64,000 bases of DNA from Anaerolineae bacterium (GCA_027494015.1 JAOSJP010000039.1:1-64000), one strand, 5' to 3'; counted from the stretch's first letter, positions 29,430-38,324 are shown. The notes: generated by a model from the sequence alone, not told the origin. Numbers and translations: made by a program.

Positions 29430-29515
29430 AGCTATCAGCTTTCAGCTTTCAGCAGTCAGCAAAAACAGAATCGTTTGCGCCTTCGCTCTCGCTGATTGCT
29501 GACCACTGACCGCTC
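29430..29515. repeat. Short direct repeats (TCAGCTTTCAGC / TCAGCAGTCAGC type)
   Basis: AGCTATCAGCTTTCAGCTTT and CAGCAGTCAGC lie between the permease and binding-protein genes. Matching arrays lie at 55148-55195 and 55336-55402. The permease stop at 29514 abuts the array. Confidence 0.65.
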
Positions 29516-30374
29516 AATAAATCCCCGGCCCGCGCCACGACGTGCGCCGCGACGTGTAGTACCAGCGCAGCGCCAGCCGCTCGACCAGGGTCACCAGCAG
29601 CACCAGCAGCAGGCTGAGCAGGGCGGTGAGCAGGATGGCCAGGTACGCCTGGTCGAGCCGGAAGCTGCTATATGACCGCTTGAGAAAGACGCCCAGCCCG
29701 CGCTGCGCGGTGATGTATTCGCCGAAGATGGCCCCCACGACGCTGTACGTCGCCGCGATGCGCAGCCCGGCGAAGAACGACGGCATGGCCGCCGGCAGCC
29801 GCGCTTTCATCCACACCTGGCGAGCGCTGGCGCCCATCGCCCGCAGCAGCGAGAGCAGCTCCGGGTCGGCGGATTGCAGGCCGCTGAACGTGTTGAGCGC
29901 CACCGGAAAGAAGCAGAACAGCACCACCACCGTGATCTTGGGGCCGCTGCCGAAGCCGAAGATCAGGATCAGCAGGATGGCGATGGCGAAGATGGGGATC
30001 GTCTGCGAGACGACCAGCAGCGGGTAGAGCAGCCAGCGCAGCACCCGCGAGAAGTCCATCAGCGCGGCGATGGTCACGCCGAGCACGGTGGCTATCGCCA
30101 GGCCGGCCAGCGTCTCCCACAGCGTTTCGGGGATGTGCTCCTCCAGCAGGCGGCCCTGGTGCGCCTCCCACGCGCCGCGCACGGCGTCCACCGACGGGAA
30201 GATCGTGCCCAGCGACAGATTCTCCTGGGCGCGCACCTCGATGGCCAGTTGCAGCACGCCGGACGCGAAAAAGGCCAGCACGATGGCGGCGACGGCGGCC
30301 AGGGTCACGGCCCGCCCGGCGTCTACGGCCAGCCGTGCCAGCGCGCGGCGCTCGCGGGCTGTCGCGTATCCCAT
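29514..30374 (-). CDS. ABC transporter permease (ThiX-like)
   Basis: Membrane component of the thiamine-precursor importer. It has about six predicted helices and the binding-protein-dependent permease loop (RAMGASARQVWMKARLPAAM) that docks on the ATPase. VSQTIPIFAIAILLILIFGF is typical of the SsuC/ThiX group. 286 residues, intact. A start at the ATG of 30372-30374 (MGYATARERR) is used. The thiN gene lies upstream after about 105 bp of direct-repeat DNA, and the binding-protein gene follows downstream. Confidence 0.85.
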   Translation of the reverse strand: MGYATARERRALARLAVDAGRAVTLAAVAAIVLAFFASGVLQLAIEVRAQENLSLGTIFPSVDAVRGAWEAHQGRLLEEHIPETLWETLAGLAIATVLGVTIAALMDFSRVLRWLLYPLLVVSQTIPIFAIAILLILIFGFGSGPKITVVVLFCFFPVALNTFSGLQSADPELLSLLRAMGASARQVWMKARLPAAMPSFFAGLRIAATYSVVGAIFGEYITAQRGLGVFLKRSYSSFRLDQAYLAILLTALLSLLLVLLVTLVERLALRWYYTSRRTSWRGPGIY

Positions 30375-30427
30375 GAGTCACTCCTGACGATCAATGGTCA
30401 ATAATCAGCACGAGCACGGCCCTCTGG

Positions 30428-30475
30428 TTGTGGTTCTCACTGAGAACTGACAACCGACAACTGAGAACTGATCAC
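30428..30475. repeat. Short direct repeats (ACAACTGAGAACTGA type)
   Basis: ACTGAGAACTGACAACCGAC is followed by AACTGAGAACTGATC. The array sits between thiN and the permease gene and belongs to the same repeat class as 40483-40575. Confidence 0.6.
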
Positions 30476-30479
30476 CCTC

Positions 30480-31154
30480 TCACGCTCTGCCCGGCGTATG
30501 CACCACGACCAGCGTCCCCTCGTCGAGCATCACGCGCGCTCCCGCCGCCGCGATGACGTTGCTGACGCCGCGCGCCGGGCCGAAGCGCAGCGTCTCACCG
30601 CGCAGCGGGTAGCGCAGCCCCTCGGTGCGCACGCCGCGCGCGTCGCCGCCCAGGGGGATGAGCGAGATCGTGTCGCCCGGCGCGCCGTCCAGGGCGTGGT
30701 CGCCGGGGCCGATCAGCCACAGCGTCTGCCGCCCGGCGACCAGGCGCGCGTCGCGCCCGGCCAATGCGTCGAGCGTCAACAGCAGGACGTTGGCCAGCAT
30801 CTGGTCGAGCCGCCCGCCCGCCGCTCCCAGCACGCGCACCCAGGCCGCGCCGTGTTCCACCGCTGCCAGCAGCGCCAACTCCAGGTCGGTCTCGTCCTTC
30901 TCTGCTGCCACGCGCCGGATGGCCGCCCCGCGCGCGCGCAGATCGGCCAGCTCGCCCTCGCTCAGGGAGTCCATGTCGCCGACGACCAGGTGCGGGGTCA
31001 GGGCGCAGGCCAGGGCCAGCCGCGCCCCGCCGTCTGCCGCGACGACCAGCGCCCCGGCTCCCTCGCGCAGCGCCCGCCGCACGGCAGGGCCGTCGTGCAG
31101 GTCGCCGTTGGCGAAGACCAGCGCCCGCGCCGGTGAACGGTCATGCTCGCTCAT
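30480..31154 (-). CDS. thiN: Thiamine pyrophosphokinase
   Basis: Transfers pyrophosphate from ATP to thiamine, giving TPP. Motifs are FANGDLHDGPAVRRAL, VVAADGGARLAL, HLVVGDMDSLSEGE (the Asp-rich catalytic site), KDETDLELAL and LGAAGGRLDQMLANVLLL. The protein has 224 residues, normal for the family. ATG 31152-31154 lies immediately after the terminator hairpin of the TPP riboswitch, which makes the choice of start and the mode of control clear. Longer in-frame extensions would run back through the riboswitch and were rejected. Confidence 0.93.
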   Translation of the reverse strand: MSEHDRSPARALVFANGDLHDGPAVRRALREGAGALVVAADGGARLALACALTPHLVVGDMDSLSEGELADLRARGAAIRRVAAEKDETDLELALLAAVEHGAAWVRVLGAAGGRLDQMLANVLLLTLDALAGRDARLVAGRQTLWLIGPGDHALDGAPGDTISLIPLGGDARGVRTEGLRYPLRGETLRFGPARGVSNVIAAAGARVMLDEGTLVVVHTPGRA

Positions 31155-31155
31155 C

Positions 31156-31190
31156 AAAAAAGCCGCTCCTCCGGCGGGGAGGGAGCGGCC
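31156..31190 (-). terminator. Riboswitch-controlled intrinsic terminator before thiN
   Basis: Reading on the minus strand, GCCGCTCC pairs with GGAGCGGC across an 11-base loop and is followed by TTTTTT. The hairpin ends only a few bases before the thiN start codon. Placed after the TPP aptamer, it is the expected expression platform for transcription attenuation. Confidence 0.85.
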
Positions 31191-31212
31191 TGGCAGCGCC
31201 TTGAGTCGCGCG

Positions 31213-31308
31213 TGGCTCCCTCCGCCGGCATTACCCGGATCAGGTTCGTAGGGTCGGCGTCGCAGAATGGACGCGCCTCTCAGCCTGGCTGGCCCAGGCT
31301 CCCCCGGC
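31213..31308 (-). ncRNA. TPP riboswitch (THI element)
   Basis: On the minus strand the conserved THI-box parts occur in order: GGGGGAGCC, GCTGAGAGG, ACCCTACGAACCTGATC, CGGGTAATGCCGGCG and GAGGGAGCC. CTGAGAGG forms the pyrimidine-sensing helix junction and CTGATCCGGGTAAT the pyrophosphate side. The aptamer length of about 96 bases is typical. It precedes an intrinsic terminator and the thiN gene, so high TPP should stop transcription of thiN and the transporter genes. Confidence 0.95.
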
Positions 31309-31386
31309 AGAAAATGCGACTGGTAATCTTGCTCCAACTATAGCAGGAAGGGGCGGCACTGCCAATGGGCCTCAGCGCTGGGGCCA

Positions 31387-31580
31387 GGGCAAACGCATCA
31401 AACGTGCGCGTTGTTCTACCTCACCCCCAGCCTCGCGGCGCTCGGCTTGCCCCCTCTCCGTTGACGGAGAGGGGGCGGCGAGGCGCGCCAGCGCCGAGCG
31501 GGGGTGAGGTAAACCAGGGTGCAGCAGAGCAGCGCCCCTACGAGTAGGCTGGCGCGCGGCGGACTTTGATGCGTTTGCCC
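31387..31580. mobile_element. MITE-like palindromic element with 16-bp terminal inverted repeats
   Basis: GGGCAAACGCATCAAA at 31387-31402 is perfectly inverted at 31565-31580. Inside are a second inverted pair, CTACCTCACCCCC and GGGGGTGAGGTA, and a central hairpin around CCCTCTCCGTTGACGGAGAG. The element is 194 bp and has no coding capacity. A degraded copy lies near 18242, and core-only relatives lie at 34897-34998 and 40262-40354. Mobilisation by a transposase elsewhere is an inference. Confidence 0.7.
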
Positions 31581-31604
31581 GGCGCTGGGGCGCTGGAAGG
31601 TGCG

Positions 31605-31726
<122 letters not shown>

Positions 31727-32093
31727 GCTTCTGATAGAAGCGCAGCGCGGGCAGGTTGTCGTTGGTCGTGATCAGCCACAATCGCTGGCAGCCCGCCGCC
31801 CGCGCCACCTCCAGCGCCGCCGCGATCAGCGCCGACCCCACGCCCGCGCCCTCAACCAGGCTGTCGAGCGAGACGATCTCGCAGGAGTTCCCCGCCAGGC
31901 GGTAGGTCAGCAGGCCGGCGCGCTCGTCCGCGCGCCAGGCGACCAGCCCCGGCAGCCGCGTCATGTCGCGCAGCATCCCCCGCGTGACCATCTGCGTGGA
32001 ACCCCAGCGCCCGGCGATCAGATGATTCGCCCAGGCGCGATCCGCCTCTGCCAGCGGGCGGACCCGCACCCCCGTTACCGCGCTCACGGCCAT
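31727..32093 (-). CDS. GNAT-family N-acetyltransferase (C-terminus lost in G/C block)
   Basis: Acetyl-CoA-dependent acyltransferase. The N-terminus VRVRPLAEADRAWANHLI is typical of a GNAT subgroup. The acetyl-CoA binding motif is LVEGAGVGSALIAAALEVAR (Q/R-x2-G-x-G/A type). It continues CQRLWLITTNDNLPALRFYQKR, which should be followed by GF and about 40 more residues. At that point, 31727, the G/C block begins. The substrate is unknown. The next gene on the minus strand, a cytochrome c, starts after the GNAT start codon and is a separate unit. Confidence 0.8.
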
Positions 32094-32102
32094 GACCTCG
32101 TG

Positions 32103-32930
32103 CTACGCCTCTTCCTTGACGACGAGGCGGGCCATGTAGGTCACGCCGAGCAGCAGAATGGCGACCGCGCCCGCCACCACGATCAGCAGGCTGTAGCCCC
32201 GGCTATCGTCTGGCTCCTGGGGTGCCTCATGACCCGCCCAGGTAGCCAGGTACGCTTCCAGGTCGGCAAGCTGATCGTCGCTCAGCGGGCCGCCCTGTCC
32301 GACGCTGAAGGCGGGCATGAAGGGGCTTTCGTGGCCCTGGCGCGCCACGCGGACGATCTGCGACGCTTCGCCGTCCAGCCTGGGGAAGGCCGGCGCATCG
32401 CGCCCCGCGCCGCCCGCACCGTGACAGCCGGCGCAAGACCGGGCGTACACCGCCGCGCCCGCCGCCGGATCGCCGGCGAAGCCTTCGACGCGCTCCGGCA
32501 GGTGCCCGATGTTCGGCTCCGGCAGCGGGGGAGTCTCGCCGGTTGCCCAGGTGCCGATATAGGCGAGCAGATCGTCCACCTGCGCCTCGCTCAGCACCTG
32601 GCCGTAGGGCGGCATCGCCGCGCCGGAGTCGGCGGAACCAGCCCCTTCGAGAATCGCCTGGCGCGCGCCGTCCCCTGCCAGCGCCGCCGCGTCAATCGCC
32701 GCGAATGCTGCGCCCGCCCCCAAGCGCTTCGCCCTGTGGCCCGTGACACGCCTGGCAGAACTCGGCGTAGACCGCCGCCCCGCGCAGCGCCGCAACGTCT
32801 GCGCCGCCGGACTCATCGCCCCATGACCGTCCTGCGCCAGGACGGGCCGTGCCGCCCCCAGCGCCAGCAGCGCCAGCAGGGTGCCAAGCGCCAGAGTCAG
32901 GATCGCCCTCCACCGTCTCATGCCCATCAC
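32103..32930 (-). CDS. Membrane-anchored dihaem cytochrome c (two compensating indels)
   Basis: Exported cytochrome c with two haem domains and a C-terminal transmembrane helix (LLIVVAGAVAILLLGVTYMA). A signal peptide ends at VLAQDG. The second haem site CAGCH is in the main frame, with a Met ligand in PFMPAF. The first site, CQACH in AAVYAEFCQACHGPQGEALG, is only readable in another frame between about 32740 and 32815. Two indels restore continuity on either side, so both sites are probably real. It depends on the cytochrome maturation genes at 54-63 kb. It likely serves as a respiratory electron carrier or oxidase partner. Confidence 0.8.
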   Translation of the reverse strand: MMGMRRWRAILTLALGTLLALLALGAARPVLAQDGHGAMSPAAQTLRRCAGRRSTPSSARRVTGHRAKRLGAGAAFAAIDAAALAGDGARQAILEGAGSADSGAAMPPYGQVLSEAQVDDLLAYIGTWATGETPPLPEPNIGHLPERVEGFAGDPAAGAAVYARSCAGCHGAGGAGRDAPAFPRLDGEASQIVRVARQGHESPFMPAFSVGQGGPLSDDQLADLEAYLATWAGHEAPQEPDDSRGYSLLIVVAGAVAILLLGVTYMARLVVKEEA

Positions 32931-32999
32931 CTCCTCAACGGTCCGTCCGGCCTGCTATTATACAGCGGACGCGCCGCCAGCGTAACCGCGCGGGAAAGG

Positions 33000-33105
33000 T
33001 GCGGATTGCGGATTGCGGATTGCGAATTGCGGATTTGGGAAGCACAATCGCGCGAGCAGGGGGTGAGATAAACCAGGGCGCAGCAGAGCAGCGCCCCTAC
33101 GTGAC
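33000..33105. repeat. Heptamer array (GCGGATT) next to a half palindromic element
   Basis: GCGGATTGCGGATTGCGGAT and a variant GCGAATT unit span about 33001-33035. From about 33058 the DNA reads AGGGGGTGAGATAAACCAGG then GCGCAGCAGAGCAGCGCCCC, the right half of the element seen at 31387-31580. No gene is present. Confidence 0.65.
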
Positions 33106-33273
33106 AGGTTTTGCACGCACCCGTGAAGAGCCACGACCCTCTCGATCATCTCACCTCTGCGTTCTCTGCGTCTCGGCGGTGATTCTTATTCCTGCGGCGC
33201 TTGCTGGCGGCGGGGGTTGTCGGTTACACTGCGTCCGTTTGCTGCGTTGTTTCCCGCTGCCGGTGGACTGTAC

Positions 33274-34840
33274 ATGGACTATACGCTGCTGGATTGGCTG
33301 CTCTCTCTGGCGCCGATGGTGGCGGTGCTGGGCCTGATGATCGCGCGCGGCTGGAACGGCAGCCGGGCCGGGGCCGCTGGCTGGCTGCTGGCCCTGGCGG
33401 TGGCCGGGCTGCGCTTTGGCGCGGGCGCTGAAGTGCTCGGCTACGCGCAGCTTAAGGCATTGATCCTGACGGTGGATGTCTCGCTCATCATCTGGGCGGC
33501 GCTGTTGCTGTACTACATCGTGGACCGGGCGAGCGCGCTGCGCGTGATCACCGACGCGCTGGGCCGCCTGACCGCCGACCGCATGACCCAGGTGTTGCTG
33601 CTGGGCTGGGTCTTCGCGTCCTTTTTGCAGGGCGTGGGCGGGTTTGGCGTGCCGGTGGCCATCGTCGCGCCGCTGCTGGTCGGCATGGGCGTGCCGCAGG
33701 TGCGCGCGGTGATCATCCCGGCCATCGGGCATGGCTGGGCAGTGACCTTTGGCTCGCTGGGGGCGTCGTTCGTGATGCTGATCAACGCCAGCGGGCTGCC
33801 CGGCGAGCAGCTTGCCCCGGCGGCGGCGACGATGCTCGGCCTGCTCGCCTATGCCAGTGGGCTGATGGGCGCTCATGCCCTCGACGGCTGGCGCGGCGTG
33901 TGGCGCGCGGTCCCTTATGTGCTGGTCACCGGGGCGACGATGGGCCTGGCCCAGTACGCGCTGGTCACCAACGGCCTGTGGACGATTGGCGCGATTGGCG
34001 CGGGCCTGGCGGGGCTGGCGGTGTCTGTTGCCTGGGTGCGCCTGCGCGCCCGCAGCCCGGAGACATCTGTCTCCGCCCCGCGCGACGCGCCCGCTGCGAA
34101 CCGCCCGCTTCCGTCGGTGCGCCTGGCGTTGGTCGGCTACGCCGTGCTGATCGCGCTGGCGCTGACTCTGCGCGCGGTCACGCCGGTCAAGGACTTCCTG
34201 GGGCAGTGGGCGGTGGCTGTGGACATCCCGGCCACGACGACCGGGCGCGACTGGGTTGTGCCCGCCGAGGACGGCGCGGGCTTCGGCATCCCTGGGCACC
34301 CCGGCCTGATCATCGTCTACAGCGGGCTGATCGCCTACACGCTCTACCGGCGGCGCGGACTGTACTTGCCAGGGGCCGCCCGCGACATCCTGCGGGAGTC
34401 GGGGAGCCGGGCGTTCAAGGCAACGGTGGGCGTGTTCATGATGGTGGCCATCGCCGCGACAATGGAGCGCGCGGGCATGATGGATGTGTTGGCGCGCGGG
34501 CTGAGCGACGCTCTGCCCGGCGACCTGTACGCGTTCGTCGCGCCGCTCATCGGGGCGATTGGGGCGTTTGTCACGGGCAGCAACGTCAACAGCAACGCCG
34601 TCTTCGGCGGCTTGCAGCGCGAGACCGCCGACGCTGCTCGGCCTGTCCGTCACCACGATTCTGGCCGCGCAGACCGCCGCCGCCGCCGTGATCAGCGTCA
34701 TGTCCCCGGCCAAAGTGACGGTGGGGTGCAGCACGGTGGGGGCCAGCGAAGGCCAGGTGATGCGCGCGCTGCTCGGCTATGGCGCGGTGATCGTGCTGCT
34801 CGTCGGCGCGCTGACCTGGCTGGCGCTGAACGTGCTCTAG
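33274..34840 (+). CDS. lctP: L-lactate permease (LctP/GlcA family), one frameshift near 34625
   Basis: Lactate/glycolate transporter of about 520 residues with about 12-13 helices. Family features include FASFLQGVGGFGVPVAIVAP near the N-terminal third, GHGWAVTFGSLG, and near the end TGSNVNSNAVFGGLQ, which after an indel continues LLGLSVTTILAAQTAAAAV and SVMSPAKVTVGCSTVG. These blocks are diagnostic. ATG 33274 (MDYTLLDWLLSLAPM) begins the first helix; an upstream frame start has no support. The stop is TAG 34838-34840. It may feed a lactate-based respiratory metabolism together with the adjacent cytochrome c, but they are on opposite strands. Confidence 0.88.
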
Positions 34841-34896
34841 AGGCTGTTATGCACTGACGGCCCTGTCTTTCCCCAGCGGTTTTGGGTAGCTCCTGG

Positions 34897-34998
34897 TTGA
34901 CCTCACCCCCGTCTCGGCGCTGGCGCGCCTCGCCTCCCCCTCTCCATGCATGGAGAGGAGGAAAGGCCGAGCGCAGCGAGGCCAGGGGGTGAGGTCAA
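34897..34998. repeat. Palindromic intergenic element, core form with 14-bp inverted ends
   Basis: TTGACCTCACCCCC at 34897-34910 is perfectly inverted at 34985-34998. An internal hairpin CTCTCCATGCATGGAGAG lies in the centre. The element shares its end sequence with the 31387 and 40262 copies. The gap 34841-35129 contains no gene. Confidence 0.7.
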
Positions 34999-35129
34999 CA
35001 GAGCGCCCCTCTCCCTTGTCAAGGGTACTAAGTTCATAACACGCTCTAGCCCGATTATCTTCATCAGGAGTGTATAGCTCTACATCCCTGCTGCCTTCTT
35101 AGAAGCCCTTTAGTGCGCCAGGCCGGGCG

Positions 35130-36041
35130 TCAGCGCGCGATGAGATAGACGAGGAGCAGCACGACGACCCAGAAAGCGGCGATGGCTCCCCATGAGCTTA
35201 GGATCGCGCGCCGCGCCTGGCGGTGCACCGGCTCCAGCAGGCCGTCAAGGTGCCCCGTCGCCAGGTAGCGATAGAGCGCGGCGGCCTCGCGATCCAGGGT
35301 GCGGTAATGAGGGGGGAGCCAGTGATAGACCTGCGTGCGCGCCATGCGGTAGTAGACGCTCAGGTCACCGGGATAGCGCCTGATGGTGATGATATGCTCA
35401 GCGCGGCGCGGGTCGAACAGAGCAAAGTGCCGCCGCCTTCGCCCGCGTACTTCTTTGGCAGTGGCCTCATCCAGCTCGAAATCGGCCTGGGCCAGAAAGG
35501 CGGGCAGGCGGGTCTGCAACTCGTCCGCTGTGAGGATGATCGGCAGCGTGTAGTTGATGCGCAGCCGGTCTTCGCGCCAGCAGCGCTCAGCCGGCATGTG
35601 CAGCGGCAGCAAGTCGCGCTTGGCGACAGGTGGCGGGTGCTCGATGGTCAGCGGGCGCGTCGGCGCGCCTGTTTTGATCAGGCGGCGCGCCAACTCCTCG
35701 AAGGCCAGCAGGAATTGTCCCTCGAAGTTGATCGCCGGATATTCGGCCAGCCCTGCCGGAATCGCGCATTGATTGCGCAGCACCAGCACGATCTTCGCCT
35801 GATCCTGTGGGGCAGGCGTCCAGTGAGGCGGCGAGTCTGGCGCGGTGCTGTCCGCCGAGAGCACAACCAGCACGTGTGACGCAGCGGCCAGCGCGCTCGC
35901 ATCGTTTGCCGGCATCTCTGCGCTGCGGCGGCTCGGATCGGGCACAGGCCAGATCACGATGCCGCGCTGCTCCAACTGCACGGCCAGGTGCCGGGCGAAA
36001 GCGTGGTCGGGCGGCGCGTAACAAATCAGGATGTGTGTCAT
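35130..36041 (-). CDS. TIR-like domain protein with C-terminal membrane anchor
   Basis: Protein of 303 residues. The N-terminal 130 residues resemble a TIR domain: HILICYAPPDHAFARHLAVQ (strand A), then a long loop, SHVLVVLSADST (strand C/D region) and KIVLVLRNQC. The Glu that makes TIR domains NAD-cleaving is not visible near the expected WxxE position, so it may bind rather than cut. The middle (LPLHMPAERCWREDRLRINY onward) is unrecognised and Arg-rich. The C-terminus is a single helix (ILSSWGAIAAFWVVVLLLVY) close to the membrane end. No defence genes flank it. A signalling or scaffold role is inferred. Confidence 0.6.
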   Translation of the reverse strand: MTHILICYAPPDHAFARHLAVQLEQRGIVIWPVPDPSRRSAEMPANDASALAAASHVLVVLSADSTAPDSPPHWTPAPQDQAKIVLVLRNQCAIPAGLAEYPAINFEGQFLLAFEELARRLIKTGAPTRPLTIEHPPPVAKRDLLPLHMPAERCWREDRLRINYTLPIILTADELQTRLPAFLAQADFELDEATAKEVRGRRRRHFALFDPRRAEHIITIRRYPGDLSVYYRMARTQVYHWLPPHYRTLDREAAALYRYLATGHLDGLLEPVHRQARRAILSSWGAIAAFWVVVLLLVYLIAR

Positions 36042-36195
36042 GCAGACTCGCCTGATCGGATGTGCGTCGTGCCGGCTCAGGGCGTCCAGCGCGCTCCTAT
36101 TCTACCGCTGCTCTAGCAGATCGGGCAACGCGCGCGGTTGGGGGGGGTGTGCAAAGATTGTCAGCCACTTGTTTGACACGCGATGAGGTGAGTTC

Positions 36196-36228
36196 GTAGG
36201 GGCGTATGGCAATACGCCCCTACGGGGG
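36196..36228. repeat. Hairpin element, GTAGGGGCG family
   Basis: CGTAGGGGCGTATGGCAATA is followed by CGCCCCTACGGG. The arms match over about 12 bases. It lies between the TIR-like gene and dprA, in a 350-bp stretch (36042-36392) that otherwise shows no gene. Confidence 0.7.
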
Positions 36229-36392
36229 CGGCGCTTTGCTCCACCCCTACGTGTCGCCGACCGGCACTCTGCGGCTCAGAGACGCGCTCAGCCCAGCAGC
36301 AGACTCGCCCGCACGGTCACGTCGCGCGGCGCGTTTGCCAATCGCTGCGGCAGCGAGTAGGCTATGCACACGCCCGCGCCAGAGAGCCGAGT

Positions 36393-37283
36393 ATGTGCAG
36401 CGACGATACCACGCTGGCCCAATGGGTCGCCCTCAGCCTGATCCCTCACCTGGGCAGCCAGACCATTGCCCGGCTGCTCGACCATTTTGACTCGCTGGAC
36501 GCCGTGCTGAGCGCGAGCGCGGCGGAGTTGAAAACCGTCCCAGGCATCGGCCCCAAGCTGGCCGCGGCCATCCGCGCCGCCGACGTGCCGGCCACGCGCG
36601 CGGCGCTGGCGGACTGGCTGGCGGAGGGTATCGCGGTGGTTCAGCGCGATCAGCCGGACTATCCCGCCGTGCTGCGGGGGCTGCCGGACGCGCCTGCCGT
36701 GTTGTTCTGGCGCGGGACGCTGGAGCCGCAAGATGCCCGCGCCATTGCCATCGTCGGCACACGCCGCCCCACACTCCGGGCGCAGCAGACAGCGGAGGCG
36801 CTGGCTGCGCATTTCGCGGGGCGCGGCTGGACGGTGGTCAGCGGGCTGGCGGCGGGGGTTGATGCGCTCGTCCACGCAGCGGCGCTGGCCTGCGGCGGGC
36901 GGACGTTGGCTGTGCTCGGCAGCGGCGTGCGCGTCGTCTATCCGCCCGCCAACGCGCCGCTGGCTGATCGCGTGCTGGCGCGCGGCGCGCTGCTGTCGGA
37001 GTCTCACCCGGACGCCAGCCCGTCGGCTTCGGCGCTGGTGGCGCGCAACCGGATCATCAGCGGGCTGAGCCGCGCGGTGATCGTGGTCGAGGCCGGGCCG
37101 GACAGTGGCAGCCTGCACGCGGCGCGCTTCGCCCGGTCGCAAGGTCGCCCGGTTTTCGCGGTGCGCTGTGCAGCGCCCGGCAACGCCCGGCTCCTGGCAG
37201 AGGGGGCGCACGGCCTCGGCTCTGAGGGAGACGGGTGGGGCGAGCTGGAGGCATTGCTCAATGAGCAAAGTATAAACGATTAA
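36393..37283 (+). CDS. dprA: DNA processing protein DprA (Smf)
   Basis: Loads RecA on incoming single-stranded DNA during natural transformation. An N-terminal helix-hairpin-helix region (LKTVPGIGPKLAAAIRA) precedes the Rossmann-like DprA fold: IAIVGTRRPTLRAQQTAEAL, VVSGLAAGVDALVHAAAL, LAVLGSGVRVVYPP and LVARNRIISGLSRAVIVVEA, all diagnostic. The 296-residue protein lacks the usual C-terminal winged helix, a known variation. ATG 36393 is the likely start. The gene is intact. Other competence genes are not in the window. Confidence 0.93.
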   Translation: MCSDDTTLAQWVALSLIPHLGSQTIARLLDHFDSLDAVLSASAAELKTVPGIGPKLAAAIRAADVPATRAALADWLAEGIAVVQRDQPDYPAVLRGLPDAPAVLFWRGTLEPQDARAIAIVGTRRPTLRAQQTAEALAAHFAGRGWTVVSGLAAGVDALVHAAALACGGRTLAVLGSGVRVVYPPANAPLADRVLARGALLSESHPDASPSASALVARNRIISGLSRAVIVVEAGPDSGSLHAARFARSQGRPVFAVRCAAPGNARLLAEGAHGLGSEGDGWGELEALLNEQSIND

Positions 37284-37391
37284 TTAATGTTAAGAATAGG
37301 TTTGATTAAGGTATGTGAATAATTTGTGAAAATGTCGCTCATTTCACTCTTTGAAGGTCTCTGGCGTCTGGTCTGCGCTTGCATGAAATGC

Positions 37392-37413
37392 TATACTAAG
37401 GTACCGTAGTACC
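37392..37413 (+). promoter_or_regulatory. -10 element and adjacent small palindrome upstream of the 37602 gene
   Basis: TATACT at 37392-37397 is followed by GGTACCGTAGTACC (37400-37413), a 5-bp inverted repeat around CGTA at the expected start of transcription. The 37284-37600 gap is unusually AT-rich and holds no gene. Confidence 0.35.
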
Positions 37414-37601
37414 AACAGCCGTTGGGTATGCGACCTGTGATCGGCTTTTATTACCAACTCTATCCAGGCCACGAATTTGCGCGCTGCCGCTTATAGATTG
37501 GCTGTGCGCTGGCCGGATAGCGCGCGCAGGCAGAATTGGGCGTGCCGGGCTAATTATACCTGAAGCATCCAGCGGGGGTAGATCATTAGGGAGGGACCTG
37601 G

Positions 37602-38306
37602 ATGACTCGCGACGATCACCGTTCACCGGGACGACTTGCGCCACCGCGCCCTGATCATCGCTGGGGCCCTGGCGCTTCGGCCATCCCTCCCCGGCGTCAA
37701 GCGCCCGAACGGCGCGCCGATCCCTCCGCCGAGTATTGGGATGCGCCGCCTCAGGAAGAGGAGCCTTACGTCGCTCCAGAGGCGCATGAGTCGTACCCTT
37801 ACCGAGGCGACGAGGGATACTCGCAGCGCGCGACCGCCCCGCTCTATCCTGATGAGCGCCGGGCAGCCGCGCGCGTCTACCCGGCCAGCGAGCAGGTCGC
37901 CGACGATCCGCGCACGAGCGATTACGGGTACGCGCCAGCTAATGCCGCACCAGCCAGCGTCGGCTACTACGATCACCAGCCCATCGCCAGCTCGCGCCAA
38001 GTCGTCTACGACCCGGAGCCGGAATCTGACATGCTGACCATGCAGGAACGCTATATCCTGCTGATGCGCACCATCGAACTCCACGACGACGCCTGGCGGC
38101 TGGCGAGCATCCGCTCCAACGAGGCGAAAGAGCGCCTGGAGGCCTACCTGATCCCGCGCAACAAGCGCCTGGAACTGAAGGAGGCCATTCACCGCAACCA
38201 GTTCATGGTCATCACCATTGATCGGCTGGGCAATACCACGCTCAAAGAGCCGAAGCGCGAGGGGCCGCTGCGCCGCTTGCTGCGCTGGCTGTTCGGCGGC
38301 GACTGA
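37602..38306 (+). CDS. Hypothetical protein: disordered Tyr/Pro/Arg-rich N-terminus, conserved helical C-terminus
   Basis: I do not recognise a family. Residues 1-140 are low complexity, rich in Pro, Arg, Tyr, Glu and Ala, and likely unfolded. Residues 145-220 look structured and charged: MLTMQERYILLMRTIELHDD, SIRSNEAKERLEAYLIPRNK and HRNQFMVITIDRLGN. The last residues form a basic amphipathic tail (LRRLLRWLFGGD) that could touch a membrane or DNA. ATG 37602 has AGGGAGGG upstream. A clear terminator follows the stop, so it is a single-gene unit. Codon use matches its neighbours. Confidence 0.75.
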   Translation: MTRDDHRSPGRLAPPRPDHRWGPGASAIPPRRQAPERRADPSAEYWDAPPQEEEPYVAPEAHESYPYRGDEGYSQRATAPLYPDERRAAARVYPASEQVADDPRTSDYGYAPANAAPASVGYYDHQPIASSRQVVYDPEPESDMLTMQERYILLMRTIELHDDAWRLASIRSNEAKERLEAYLIPRNKRLELKEAIHRNQFMVITIDRLGNTTLKEPKREGPLRRLLRWLFGGD

Positions 38307-38324
38307 GCGCCCCCCGCGCCCAAA

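Noticed and set aside
33151..34734. A 527-codon open frame on the minus strand
   Set aside because: Antisense to lactate permease, whose helices and diagnostic blocks are clear.
35130..36041. Anti-phage TIR effector system
   Set aside because: No companion genes such as an Argonaute, cyclase or SLOG/STING partner are nearby and the catalytic Glu is not visible, so defence was not claimed.
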